From positions 979,443-1,043,442 of the forward strand of contig VFFE01007188.1 in the NCBI GenBank assembly GCA_008921705.1: a stretch of DNA of 64,000 nt, read 5' to 3'. This stretch comes from Burhinus oedicnemus (Eukaryota > Chordata > Aves > Charadriiformes > Burhinidae). Below the pieces are notes generated by a model, which did no database searches, was not told where the DNA came from, and worked only from the letters and a program-made list of their open reading frames with translations. The translations under genes were made by a program, and so were the position numbers. Below are positions 22,140-34,480 of the stretch, piece by piece (position 1 is the stretch's first letter; each line of letters opens with the position of its first letter).

Positions 22140-22590
22140 ATAGGGTGCACAAATGCTGCCCCAATACACCCCAAGAGAGAGGGGACTTATGCCAAAGGGG
22201 CTGCGCCTCACACAGGCACCCCACTCCTCCCAGCACAGGGTTTGGGGCACTGGTAAGGTGTGATCACACCCCCAGACACAGCAGCCCTGAGGATGACTGA
22301 CACTGTTGACCTTTGGGTCCAGAGTGAAATCATAAGGGTAATTTCAGCACTACAGCAAAGTGGTAGGTACTCAGAAGTGTGAGTGGGGGAGGCTGTATAA
22401 GTTTTATCTGTATTACTACAAAATCTTTTCTGTATTTATTAGATAATTTGGACTGGTAACACATTAATTTGACTCTTATTAATACTGGACTCTATTAATA
22501 CAAAGTCTTAGCTCCATATACATAGTGTGTTCATTTTGCCAGTAACAAGATTTTGAGTGTATCAGCTGTTTCTTTTTGTGATGTTCACAT
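22140..22590. repeat. unnamed LTR-like repeat, family copy 2 (uninterrupted)
   Basis: Homologous to about 4060-4770 (see that entry for shared landmarks). Here the segment AATTTCAGCACTACAGCAAA to GGTACTCAGAAGTGTGAG occurs once and is not interrupted, so it serves as the reference state for the duplicated segment in copy 1. Family and strand are not known to me. Confidence 0.55.
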
Positions 22591-23107
22591 TTTTAATCCT
22601 ACTAAGTGCACCTCCTTCTCATAAATAGAAATAATTTTTAAATACTTTTCCCTTCATTCCTATGTGTCTTTGTAGAAGTGGTTCCTATATATTTGCACTT
22701 AATTTATTCACTGCCTTGACCTTCACATTTAACAATAATATTTGTATTTTCAGTTGCATTAACCAGAAAAGAACAACCTGTTTCATGCTGGACTACATCA
22801 GGGACAGATTAGCAGGAGATCTCAGGGGACGTTTCCTCCCTTCCCACTGTGCCATGTTAAATGATATGACTAACTATAAAATTATGCAACTTGTCTTTGC
22901 ACTTGAATCATAGCTGTTACATACCATCCGAGGATTTCTGCCACACATCAACTGCACCACCAGACTGAGAGAATTCTCTCAGTTCGCTCGCCCTTGGTTC
23001 CTTTGGGAGGTTGGCAAGGGAATCTCTGCAGCAAGGAGACAGCTTTTCTAACTTCCCATACCACACATTTAAACCACCGATGCAGCTGGAAGTACAGAGG
23101 GACACAT
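22591..23107. other. unique DNA, mixed composition
   Basis: No gene recognised. The GC-richer part near 22970-23040 (GCTCGCCCTTGG, GCAGCAAGGAGACAGC) has no match in the window that I can see. Confidence 0.35.
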
Positions 23108-23395
23108 CCTGTCACCTCAGTTTAACTCTGTGTCTATTACAAATAATATATGTTATGGCTAAGAAACTGTCGATCGCATCTTCCATGTCCCCACAGGACA
23201 TCTGAGATCTAATGTATCTTCTTGGGTTCTGGTATCGTTCCTGGATCGTTAAGACTGCCTAGCCTGTTGATTTCTCATCTGCACTCTTCTACCACAGCAG
23301 TCACTCTTTGCAAGCTCTTTGTAGTCTGCTAGGGGCTGTGCAGAACTAATGACTTCTTTCTAATCACAGACCTCATGATGTCCACCGCAGATGTT
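23108..23395. repeat. unnamed repeat pair B, copy 1
   Basis: Homologous in the same orientation to 53248-53590. Shared blocks in order: TTTAACTC(T/C)(G/A)TGTCTATTA, GTTATGGCTAAGA, ATC(G/A)CATCTTCCA, CACTCTTCTACCACAGCAGT, then CACTCTTTG and CTGCTAGG(G/A)GCTGT. I do not know the family; an old LTR or other interspersed repeat is likely. Confidence 0.6.
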
Positions 23396-24197
23396 TTGTG
23401 GCAGATCATCCCCAAGATCATGTCTTCAATTTCACACAAGCTACTGTGAGACAAAAACTTAGACTGGATTCAAGAGTTCAAATCGTACTGACAAATTGCC
23501 ATGTGACTTGTGAGGACCCTATCCCACAGACCTATATGTAGTAAGGCCTACCAAAAGAAAAAAAATTCCTGTGGCTTTGTCATTTTCCCATGTGGTTAAT
23601 TTGGCTTAATTTTCTCACTACCTGATACATACAAAACTAGCTCAGCTTGAATTTTACACTCAATTATTCTGAACACTTCAGAAAAATACAGTGCCCATTC
23701 TCCTGGAGTTTCTGGGGTGATGAATGTACTTTTGTGGGCCTTTGAAACTGCTATGGAAAATTCTCTTTAAGCACAGCTTTTCCCATTTATTGTTGTCTGG
23801 AAATCTTCCCTTTGCTTATGGTCAGTGCTGCAGACCATATTACTCAGTCCTGCTGTTCTCATTTGGGGAGAAATAAATTATGCTTTTTCCCTGAATTGAG
23901 GGAATCATCAGCAAAGGTTACCTTGTCACATTTTTGTTTCTAGCATCTGTACATGGGGAGAAACAGAATTCAAGATACATAAGCAGGAGACTGAACAGAC
24001 TATTAGAAAAATCTAATCAGTTATTCTTCTTATAAGAAATGTTCATATATATACAGTTTGCAAAAGCACACAGGCAGTAGGAAATTGGGATTTCACAGTA
24101 CATGCCTGTGTCACCTTACATCCATCATACCAGCTCTGCCTCCTGATTGCTAGTGGTTTGCTATCTTTTTTTATGTAATCTAATTAATACAGGATTT
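23396..24197. other. unique DNA
   Basis: Nothing recognised. Confidence 0.4.
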
Positions 24198-24500
24198 CAC
24201 AGAATCACAGAACAGTAGGGGTCGGAAGATACCTCTGGAGATCACCTTTTCTTACTCCCCTGCGCAAAGTAGGGTCCAGCTCCAGTAGGCTGATCAGTAC
24301 CTTGTCCAATCAGGTTTTGAATACCTCCAAGGATGGAGAACCCACACCCTCTCTGGGCAACCTGTGCCAGTGTTTGATCACCATCACAGTAAAAACATTT
24401 TCTGATGTTTAAATAGAACTTCTTGTATTTCAGTTTGTGCCCATTGTCCCTTGTCCTTTCACTGGGCACCACTGGGAAAATTCTGGCTCTGGGTACTTAA
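24198..24500 (-). mobile_element. CR1 LINE 3' fragment
   Basis: It begins CACAGAATCACAGAACAG and contains the 3' UTR and the last codons of ORF2. The frame 24242-24472 reads RTRDNGHKLKYKKFYLNIRK near its start but shifts out of the CR1 frame afterwards. About 300 bp remain. Confidence 0.85.
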
Positions 24501-27500
24501 CAGATATCATTAAAATTTAGTTACAACAAACAGCTGTTAAAACATTTGGATAATCTAGTAACTGTTTTCCCCCTGAGACTAATAACTGAGTAATAATTTA
24601 TGTGAAAAGTTAGAGAAGGAAAAAGTGTGTATTCAAAGATTTGAATTAGATTATAATTCCCACTCTAAATGCAACCTTTTTCTTCTTCCTCCAGTAAACC
24701 TAGAGCAGGGAAATAGTTAGCAAAAAATTTTACAGTTGCTTATATTTACTAAATTGTCAGAAAATCTTAAAAGGTTATGAAATCTTGCAAAGACACAAAA
24801 TAAAAATTATGATCTGTGCAGTGACACATGATCACAATGACATTCACTACAAATTAGCCTCTGAGGTACTTCTGTATTTAAACAGGGATCTCTCTGAATG
24901 AACTGGAGAGTTATATAATAAAACCTTTGACACGGAATTGCTCCCAGAACTGCTTAAGCTAAAGTAAGTTTGTTTCTCATCAACCTGGTTTTTAGGACAG
25001 GTTATTGCTGAAAATATACTGATACCTCATTTTGTTTATAATGCTATGTTAGCTATTACGGTTGAAATTGGGCTTTATTAAATAAATTACTGTTTCTCCA
25101 TGAACAAAAGCAAGGTGATACTATAAGTGACTTAGCCTAGATAATTTCACTGCCCAAACAAAATCTGTGTTTACAGCAAGATTAGCCATTTATACATATT
25201 ATTTGTCTCACTGTATCATTGCTGCTGATATAAAATGAGACTTGGTTTTGACTATAATATAGTGAGGCAATGTCAACAGTATCATTCCGTATCCTCCTCA
25301 TCCAAAGGGCTGCTGTGATTAGGCACATAATAGGAAAGATTGTATGGTCCTTCTGATAAAATTCTATAGCACCCAGTATCTTCAGTGTAGTTCTAAAAAA
25401 CCCCACATATTTGTGAACGTGCTTGTAGGCTTGGAGATAAGGAAAGAACAAAGACAGCCATAGCCTGTAGCGGAAGTTGCTCGGTTAGTCCACTAACCTC
25501 AACATACTACTTATCCCTCATTTTTTTAAGTGATGGACACCAACATCGTGTAGACTTCTTCATCCTGGCATTGAAGAAACTTTTGGATTTGTTATGTGCT
25601 CACAAGGTCCTCTGTAGCTGGTGAAAGTGATTGGAGAATAGGGGTACTATACGCAAGTAAAAGTCCTTTGAGAAAACTTGGCTGTCAAGTGCTTCAAAGA
25701 AATCCAGTCTCATCCAAAGATGATATTGGCAATTTTGACAGTCCAATTTTTCACTAAGGATTCTAACACTAGAGACTGTTTTTGGAAGCGATGGTCATAT
25801 TTTAGATAGTTTACAAAAATTGACAGTCATCAAAAAGAGCACTGACAAGTAAAAAACCCAGTTCTGAGCTTTCTTGAAGAAGAGTGCTATTATTGCAATA
25901 AGTGCCACACAGTGGAGTCTGCATTCAGGTCCATGAAATGATAGCCACAATTTATCTACAACAGTTGTGATTCTTCCAATAACCTTAATCAACCACACTC
26001 AAGCATCTAGTATATTTACAAAGAAGCAAGAGTCCAAATTAGAAGGAATGTTAAATTGTTCTGATACAGAGCTGGGATTTTTCTTGCTCTAAGACTAATT
26101 GCTTATAACTGAAATAAATAAAAAATATCAAGTTATTAAAAATGTGCTCTTTGCTGCTTCTGCTAATGGTCTGATAATTTCAACACTGTAATAAGAAAAT
26201 GAACAGGAAGACAACGTTTGTCACTGATCTTTTTGACCATTAACTTTATTGTGAAAAGATTTAATGAACAAGTAACAAACACTGTGCTTAATTAAGTATA
26301 TCTGATCAGACAGGGTCTCCCAGTGTCCCTGGTTCTGGGATAGGGTTTAAAATACATCACAAGTGGAAAGAAATCATTTCACTGCAGCCCAATTAGATTA
26401 TTTTCTACTGCCCTCCTCCACATTTCCTGCTGGTTAACATAGGTGCAAAGCTTTTGTCATTATTTTAGATCTGTTAAAAGGTATATCCATCTCAGCATTC
26501 TGGGATGTAAGTGGATGATTATTGTGCTTGACACTGACATTGCAGAGTGAACTTGGTACCCTCAGGTTTTTGAGTCTATAATTCCAGTTGGTTTAATTAT
26601 ACAAATTGCTCTCTAAGGTGTGCTGTAATTTCAGTCTATGTGAAAAAAAAAGATAAAAATGAGAGGCAAGTCTGGAAAACATATTTTTACCTTAAAGTTG
26701 TTTAGAAATGAGGAGAATTTGAAAAGATGCATAGGCTTATTCATAATATACCCTTGAATGGGGTGACTTCTGGATGTACTAAACTTTTATTGTTTAAGGG
26801 TGTAGTCACCTTTTACCTGAGATTATCCTACTGATAAGTATCTGAAAGATCTGTGCCTTGACATACCCTTTGACATTTAGTAAAATTCATAGTTTTGTAG
26901 CATAAACAGCTTAGAAGTTGTTGTTCCAGTACTTTTCCCTTGCTATTCCACTATTTGTTTATTCCCAGACCTCCCATTTTTGAAACTTCATTTCTTACAG
27001 GAAGGAGTTTACTGTAATTACAGATTCTGTGAATCACATTGGTGGAGTAGAGAGGGCATATTATTACAAAAAAAGCCCTAAACTGCAGTAAACTGGAGAT
27101 CTGTAGTCTCTTGCTTGGTGCCATGTTTAGAAGAGCTCAGCTGCAGCGTTACTTTTTCCTTTAATGCACCTGAAGTTTGCCATTCTTTGCTCTACTTTAG
27201 ACTTCTGGACTCTTGGAAAGAAATTAGTTAAGATATATGTCTCCGCTGAGTACTATTTCTCCCACTTTACTGAGCCTTTGTTGTTAAGTTTGCTAAGTTC
27301 TGCACTGTGAAAGAAATGTAGCAGAAATGGTCTATAATGTTAAAAATAGTGTTTTAAGAGTACCCACCTGTTTTCTTGCATTCAAGACTTTAGTAAATAT
27401 ATATAGCCAGAAGTCTGTTAAAAATACTTTGTAAAAACATTCTGAGTATTTTTACAGAGCAAAATAAGTAAACTTAACATGGTAGACTAACCAGATAATG

Positions 27501-27775
27501 AACTGACCTGCAGAACTTCTTCACTTCAGTTTACAAGTCCATTCTTCGTTTTTAAAGCCATAGTCTCAGATTGATCCCATACAAGCTACTCATAGCATAT
27601 TTCCTATTCCCCCTATTTTTTTTTTCTTTTTTGAGAGGGGGCAGGCAGGCAGGGTGGAATAGGAGGGAAGACAGCTCATCTTTCATTAGAACAGATTGTG
27701 AATGCAGTAGCAGAAACTGAAATGTAGGGATTCTGATATACCATGGATCAGGGAGCAACAACAACAGAGCTGCTT
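24501..27775. other. 3.3 kb without recognisable repeats or genes
   Basis: No transposon, RNA gene or exon visible on either strand. The longest open frame has 89 codons and no recognisable motif. Confidence 0.4.
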
Positions 27776-27779
27776 CCTG

Positions 27780-28285
27780 CAGGCTAGGGAGATGAGGAGG
27801 ATCACACAGCCAGCAGGGGCCTCACCAACCAGAGCTCAGTCCTGCAAGTACCCAAGCAAGACAAGTAGGACGGGCTCAGAGATTGCCGTTGAGTCCAAGC
27901 AATAGCCCAGATCATAAAGTAGTATCAAGATGATGAAGTAAGTTCAAGTTCAAGTTCAAGCTGAAAAGTCAATCTGTAAATCACAGTTAAGCTCAGGTCC
28001 AGTGATCACTGGGCAAGTCCATAGTAATGAGGCAAGGCTAAGGTCAAACTCTGTTGATGTAAACAATTTTATTGGTTGAAAAAAGCCATACATGCTGTCA
28101 AGTCCAAGTCAGTATGCAGGTGGAGGTCCAGATCAAGGGTCTCTGTGGCTGTACTTACAGCTAGAAAGTAATACTTCTTCAACATAGCTCAGATAGGAAA
28201 TGAAGCCCTTGGGTTGAGATTAGAGCTCCTGGGCCCATGGTGTGGATGAAGGCCCCAGGTGAAGCTGGTCAAGACCATTGGGGCC
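27780..28285. repeat. unnamed repeat pair C, copy 1
   Basis: The segment GTGATCACTGGGCAAGTCC (28000) to ATGAGGCAAGGCTAAGGTCA matches the reverse complement of 62730-62785 closely (GTGATC, CAAGTCC, ATGAGGCAAG, AAGGTCAA in order). Weaker similarity extends on both sides. The copy contains an AAGTTC hexamer repeat at 27940-27960. The family is not recognised. Confidence 0.5.
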
Positions 28286-29588
28286 TGTTAGTGCAGACCT
28301 GGCAACATCTATGTTTATTTCAACTTGTATGTTTATTTCCTACCAATGGCATAATTTCATTGTCATTACCTTTTAAGTTGCAAATCAGATAATGGGAATG
28401 TGAGTGGTCACGTTCTGTCTGCAAGGGAGATTGGTGGCAATTCTTGGGACAATTAAATATCCCACCTGTGTCTAGCATATAGTTAAGTAAAAGATTACAC
28501 AGTGATTCAGCAACTGGCAGTTTAGAAATACTGCCCTAGCATCTTTTGCATGTAATAGTTGAAGGATAGATAGATAAAGAGGATTTGATACCTGTTTCAC
28601 ATATGCTCTGTTCCGGCCTCAAAAAAACTGTATTTGACAGTAACCATAGCAGTAAAACTGATTAGACATGTTTAAATGAACAAACGATGAAATAGCATTT
28701 TTTATTTAGAGTTTCAATAAAGGAAGCTTAATGCTGTAAACGAGCATATTCAATTCTATTCTAAAAAAAAAATCAGGTGGATGAAATAGCTGAAATGGTC
28801 ATATTTGTAACAAAAGCAAAATATTACTTTTTAAATACACTTTTAAGAAATTACATTCAACACTGTGAGGCTGAACTCACAATGAAAGTAACCTTCATGA
28901 GAAATAAGCATATTTCTTTTCAGATCTGTCTTATGGCATATACCTTTGATATCTTTTCAAGCACTTTCTGTTTCTGCTAAGCTGTTTTCCCACAGCATGT
29001 GTTATTGGGAGACAGGAAGAACAGATGCAAAGCAGATATTATGTTGCTACTTGATACACCACTCAAAATGCAAGAATAGCACACCCTGGGAATATAGAGA
29101 TGAAGGAGGATTTCTAGAATTCCTCTTTGTTTATCTGAGGCAATACAGTTATCCTTATACTGCTAGAAGTTTGCATGCTGATCTCCATAAGTGAGTAATT
29201 TAGTGACAGTTGCAGTGCAGGAGACATCTTTAGAGTGAATTAAACACATTGACATTTATCTCATACCTTTGCCCTTTAAGCATTTATAAAGCAGGTAGGG
29301 TAATTCCTTTCTCTGTGTGACTTTTACAGTTGTGCATCCTGGAAACAGGAACTGAAACATACTACTACTCACATCTAAAATGAGCCTTGCTAAGTTTTAG
29401 AATTTAAATTCCACCTGTTTCTTCCTGATGGTTTTCTGTGAGTTATGATCATATTTAATGGAAAGATTATTGTACGTCTGTGTTCCAACCTGCTTCAACC
29501 CTACTTCTAATAGGTATGAGTTCTAAGCTGAGAAGAAAAGTAAACCTCCATATCTCAGTTCCTGGACTACTGTTACACTCATATAACA
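28286..29588. other. AT-rich unique DNA
   Basis: Nothing recognised; open frames reach at most 82 codons. Confidence 0.4.
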
Positions 29589-30628
29589 TCATAGAATCAT
29601 AGAATGGTTTAGGTTGGAAGGGACCTTAAAGATCATCTAGTTCCAAACCGCTTGCCATGGGCAAGGACACCTCCCACTAGACCAGATTGCTCAAAGCCTC
29701 ATCCAGCCTGGCCTTGAACACTTCCAGGGATGGGGCCTCCACAGCTTCCCCTGGGCAACCTGTTCCAGTGCCTCACTACCCTCATAGTAAAGAATCTCTT
29801 CCTGAGATCTAATCTAAATACACCCTGTTCCAGTTTGAAGCCATTACCCCTCATCCTATCACTACATGCTCTTGTAAAAAGTCCCTCTCTAGATTTCTCG
29901 TAGGCCCCTTTCAGATATGGGAAGGCTGCTCTAAGGTCTCCCAGGCGCCTTCTCTTCTCCAGGCTGAACAACCCCAACTCTCTCAGCCTGTCCTCATAGC
30001 AGAGGTGCTCTAACCCTCTGATCATCTTCGTGGTCCTCCTCTGGACCTGCTCCAACAGGTCCATGTCCTTCTTATACTGGGGGCTCCAGATCTGGACACA
30101 GTACTCCAGGTGGAGTCTCATGAGAGTGGAGTAGAGGGGCAGAATCAGCTCCCTCAACCTACTGGCCATGCTTCTTTTGATGCAGCCCAGGATGCAGGTG
30201 GCCTTCTGGGCTGCAAGTGCACATTGCCGGCTCATGTCCAGCTTCTCATCTACCAACACCCCCAAGTCCCGCTCTCCTCAGGGCTGATCCCAATCCACTC
30301 TCTGCCCAGCCTATATTTGTGTTTGGGATTGCCCCGACCTATGTGTAGGACCTTGCACTTGGCCTTGTTGAGCTTCATGAAGTTGGCATGGGCCCACCTC
30401 TCAAGCCTGTCCTGGTCCCTCTGAATGGCATCCCTTCCTTCCAGCGTGTCAACTGCTCCACACAGCTTGGTGTCATCAGCAAACTTGTTGAGGGTGCACT
30501 CAGTCCCAATATCCATGTCGCCCACAAAGGTGTTAAATAGTACCAGTCCCAGTACCGACCCCTGGGGAACACCCCTTGTCACTGCTTGCCACTTGGACAT
30601 CAACCCATTGACCGCAACTCTTTGAGGA
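29589..30628 (-). mobile_element. CR1 LINE, 5'-truncated
   Basis: The tail CATAGAATCATAGAATGG at 29589 is followed on the reverse strand by the 3' UTR, the ORF2 C-terminus and the RT palm. The element ends in the palm at about 30628, just upstream of motif B. Its 3' UTR type (GGGCAAGGACACCTCCCACTA) matches the 3' end nested in the LTR at 6 kb, so the two belong to related subfamilies. Confidence 0.92.
29699..30603 (-). pseudogene. CR1 ORF2 C-terminal part, frameshifted
   Basis: The upstream frame (30250-30603) holds motif B as [10 protein letters not shown] (Arg replacing the usual Ser) and motif C as FADD. The downstream frame (29699-30265) starts at [20 protein letters not shown] and carries [19 protein letters not shown] and [10 protein letters not shown]. 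The two overlap near 30250-30265, where a frameshift moves the protein out of LGVLVDEK. A second shift near the C-terminus (after RLPRGS) replaces the expected end. Motif A is lost through truncation. Confidence 0.88.
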
Positions 30629-31743
30629 TCTAGGATTGTTTAAGAGAGAAAGACAGCCATCCATATCCAAGTATATGAGTTAGGTATCTTGAGTTGCAAG
30701 AAGGGGTTTTTGTGCCACTCCTCATCTGGCATAAGCTGGGTTTATTTAAAGAATCACAGAGAGAACTCCCAGTGTCTATTTCAGCTAACCAGACACAAGG
30801 CAGTGGAGAGAAAACAGGCACCCTCTCATGTTGCCTAAGGCAAAAGGTGGTTAGAAATTCTTGGTGGTTGGAAATACTGAAAGCATACTACTGACATGGC
30901 CAAACTTCACTCTCTTTGACTGAAGTTCAGCCAAACTTTGGTCTATCTGCAATCTTCCTTGTAAATAGTCTAATATATCCTTGGCGATCTAGGGTAGTCT
31001 AATTCTTCCCAATTTTGGCTAGTATAACTAACCAAAGACACTTTATCTTGATTTTATTGCCCATACGTAGGCATGCAGGACCATTTGGATGCTAAATTAT
31101 TCATCATAGCATTCACCTACTGCTTCAGAAAGATGCGAGTCTTTCACAATCCTGTGTCAGTTCTGTGGACCTCACGTGACTGTGTTGGATGCTCTAGGCT
31201 GTTTTTAGTGGCATTAAATGTCCATATTTTGGTAGCCAAATCACTCTCTGAGAGTCTGAAAGTTAAATATGGATCTCATTTTGGTTTTCCATTGATGACA
31301 TTAGTGTTGCAGGGTTTTAATAAAAATAACCAATATGGCACTTGGATACCAGAGGACTGAGCGCTGCACAAATGTTTGTGAAGTAACTAATAATTCTGTT
31401 TTCAAAGTAGGCTTTTGAAAGGTATGTGGTTAAGAAAGCCAATTGCTTCTCAGTGAACAATAAACATAAAACACAGTAATAAATGAAAAGGAGTACTGTA
31501 AACTGTGTGTAAAATAAAGAACAGGTGCACTGGAACTCGTGCTTATGCAGTTAGGAGCAAGCACTTTACACGTACAATTCTGTAGAGAACCTTAATTTCA
31601 TTATTCTTCCTTTTGGAAGGTTGATTTTTCAACCGTAATAAAATTATTTTGAAATAATTCATGGATTCATTTTTTTTCTTTCTACTTCTCAAGCAAAAAA
31701 CCTATGGTATGACTTCATAATGGCATTAGCAACAAATGTTGAG
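30629..31743. other. unique DNA
   Basis: Nothing recognised; longest frame 95 codons without motifs. Confidence 0.4.
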
Positions 31744-32294
31744 GAGGATGTGGCGGGTTGACCCTGGCCAGCAACTAAGCACCTCCCTACTTGTTTACCT
31801 CCTCCACTTCTTCTCTCCCCCCAGCAGGACAGAGGAGAGAACTGGAAGAACAAAAGTATTCTTTATCTTATGGATCAAGATAAAGATAGTTTAATAAGTG
31901 AAGAAAGGAGAGAGGAATTAAAAAAGTGATGAAAAAGCAATCGTTCACCACCTCCCACAAGCAGACTGATGTCCAGACAGTATCCAAGTAACAACTGCCT
32001 TGGACAGACCAAAACCCCAGTTTCAACTGCTGAGCATGATGTTATGTGTCATGAAATATGTATTTGGTCAATTTGGGTCAGCTGACCCAGCTGTGTACCC
32101 TCCGAAGCTCTTGCCCACACCTAGCCTACTCACTGCTGGGGGCAGAGTCAAAAACAGGAAAAGCCTTGACATTGCTCAGCAACAGATAAAACATTGGTAT
32201 GTTACCAACACCATTTTAATCTCAAATCCAAAACACAGCACCATACAAGCATTAAGAAAATTAACTCTGTCCTAGTGAGACCCAGTACAGAGGA
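31744..32294 (-). mobile_element. ERV solo LTR with exact 5-bp target duplication
   Basis: The 541-bp LTR (31749-32289) begins TGTGGCGGGT and ends CCCAGTACA, flanked by exact GAGGA pentamers (31744-31748 and 32290-32294). TTTAAT at 31890-31895 is an ATTAAA signal on the minus strand. The core CAATTTGGGTCAGCTGACCC and the GAGCATGATGTTATG block match the LTR at 44667-45250. The expected TATA region is altered. No coding sequence adjoins it. Confidence 0.88.
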
Positions 32295-33309
32295 CTAGAA
32301 ATTTTAGGTGCAGGGCACAGACTTTTCTTCAGATAGCAGAGGAAATAAATATGAGAATATAAGAATGATTATATAAATCAAGTCAAAGACCTTTAGAGTT
32401 CATACATTCTCTCTGATAGTTGCTTGCTGCAGATGTCTAAGAAGAGTGAAGACACGGCAAAAATGTCAGTCCTTCTCCCAATAGGCTGTCATACTTACAA
32501 AAATTTCTGGTGCAGAGCCACAGTGCTATCTTTGTATCTAATAGTCCACAGGGCTGTTGTCTTCCATGAACATTTCCCATCTTTCTTTGAAGCTTTTTAA
32601 ACTGTTACCAGCCAAAACACTTGATACACCTGAAAGTTTGTTATTTCATACATGTAACTAACACTCATGCACAATTGGATTAATTTTCTTGATAGCTTTA
32701 CATATATTCACTGACTGTGTCAAAATGATGAGACATCATTGTCTTAGATTCTACTCCACCATCTGAAAAACAGGGAATTTTCTCAGCTGTCATGAAGGAG
32801 CTAGATTCTGTTCATTTAATTCTTGTTATCCCCTGACGTTACTTCAACTCCTTCAGTCCCTTGGGATTACTTAGTTCTTTACACAGTACTAGCTTCTTGT
32901 CTCAGTCTCCTAGCCGTGGCAGTGCCAATTTTCTACAATGTCTTTAAATCATCTAGTTTTTCGCTGTTTACTCAGTCTGTCCTCCAGTCCCAAAGTCCTC
33001 CATATGTTCTTTATTCTTATCCTTTTCCTTCATCCTTTTCTGTTTCTTCCAAACACGCATCAAAATCGTACTGTTAATGAAAAACCTCAAACAAACAAAA
33101 CCAGAAACAGAAACAGAAACAGAAAAAGAAAACCAAATATAAAGGAAAATCTGTCACCTGCTAAACTGAGTAAGATGTTATCATGGAAAAGATACAGTAA
33201 ATAATGAACAAAATACTATTTTGTAATGTGTATTGCACTTACTGCAATTATTTGTCTTAAATTATATGTAAAGCCTATTTATACCACATATGATACTGTT
33301 TTATAAATA
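32295..33309. other. unique DNA with an AGAAAC repeat and a possible old LINE scrap
   Basis: Near 32560-32640 (CCATGAACATTTCCCATCTT, then TTTTTAAACTGTTACCAGCC) there is faint resemblance to an ancient amniote CR1 3' region. A short AGAAAC repeat lies at 33102-33130. The hydrophobic frame at 32823-33077 has no gene context. Confidence 0.3.
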
Positions 33310-34480
33310 GAATCATCATAGAATCATAGAGTCATAGAATATCATGTTGGAAAGGACCTCAGGCATCATCTGGTTCAACCTTTCTTGGCAAAAGCACGGT
33401 CTAGACAAGATGGCCCAGCACCCTGTCCAGCTGAATCTTAAAAGTCTCCAATGATGGGGTATTCACCGCTTCCCTGGCAAGATTACTCCAGTGGCTGATT
33501 GTTTGCATTGTCAAAGATCTTCCTCTCGTGTCCCGTTGGATTCTCCCCTGGAGTAACTTGTACCATTACCCCTCATCTTTTCCATGTGACTCCTTGTGAA
33601 AAGGCAGTCTCCATCTTCTTTGTAGCCATCCTTTAAATACTGGAACATGGTGAAAAGGTCTCCCCTAAGCTTTCTTTTCTCAAGGCTGGACAAAACCAAT
33701 TGTCTCAGCTTTTCCTCCTATGGCAGGTTTCCCAGTTCTTTGATTATCTTGTGGCCCTCCTCTGGGCCCTCTCCAGCCTGTCCACATCTTTTTTGTATAG
33801 CAGGGACAAAAACTGAAGACACTGTTCCAGGTGTGGCCTGACAAGTGCTGAGTAGAGTGGGATAATGACTTCTTTATCTCTGCTGGTGATGCCCTTGTTG
33901 ATGCAACCAGCATCCTGTTGTCTTTCTTTGCCGCAGCAGCACACTGTTCATTCATATTGAACTTGTTGTCCACCAGGACTACCAGGCCCCTTTCCACAGA
34001 GCTGCTCCCCAGCCAGGTAGATCCAAGTCTGTGCTACACTGCTGGATTATGTTTTTCTAGGTGCTAGACCTTACAGTTTTCATTGTTGAACTTCATAAGA
34101 TTCTTGTTAGCCCACTCTTTCAGCCTATCTAGGTCTTCCTGTAGGGTGGCTCTCCCTTCCAAAGTGTCCTTTTCCCCACTCAGTTTGGTGTTATCAGCAG
34201 ACTTTGTCAGGGTACACTTGATCCCATCATCCAGATCACTCAGGAAGACATTAAACAGCGTTGGGCCCAATATCGATCCCTGAGGGACCCCACTTGTGAC
34301 AGGTTGCGAGTCTGAAAAGGAGGTATTTACCACCACCATCTGGGTGTGTCCTGTCAGCCAGTTCCCCACCCACCACACAGACCACTTGTCTAGACTGTTA
34401 ATGCATCAGTTTCTCTAGGAGAAGGCTGTGTGAAACCATGTCAAAAGCCTTTGAGAAACCCAGGTAGAAAATGACCACAA
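33310..34480 (-). mobile_element. old CR1 LINE, heavily mutated
   Basis: The tail GAATCATCATAGAATCATAG at about 33310 is longer than in the other copies. The element then reads on the minus strand through ORF2 into the RT palm and ends at about 34480 near motif A (TCAAAAGCCTTTGAGAAACC). Many indels break it into short frames, which marks it as one of the oldest recognisable CR1s in the window. Confidence 0.88.
33511..34378 (-). pseudogene. decayed CR1 ORF2 with a lost catalytic motif
   Basis: Fragments in several frames remain. At 34064-34378 motif B is [10 protein letters not shown], while the expected FADD of motif C has become SADN, losing the second catalytic Asp. At 33744-33944 the block [17 protein letters not shown] is present, and at 33511-33699 LSSLEKRKLRGDL. 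At least three frameshifts separate the pieces. Confidence 0.85.

Noticed and set aside
32823..33077. Hydrophobic 84-codon frame as a small membrane protein
   Set aside because: T/C-rich DNA gives hydrophobic translation by chance. No conserved context.
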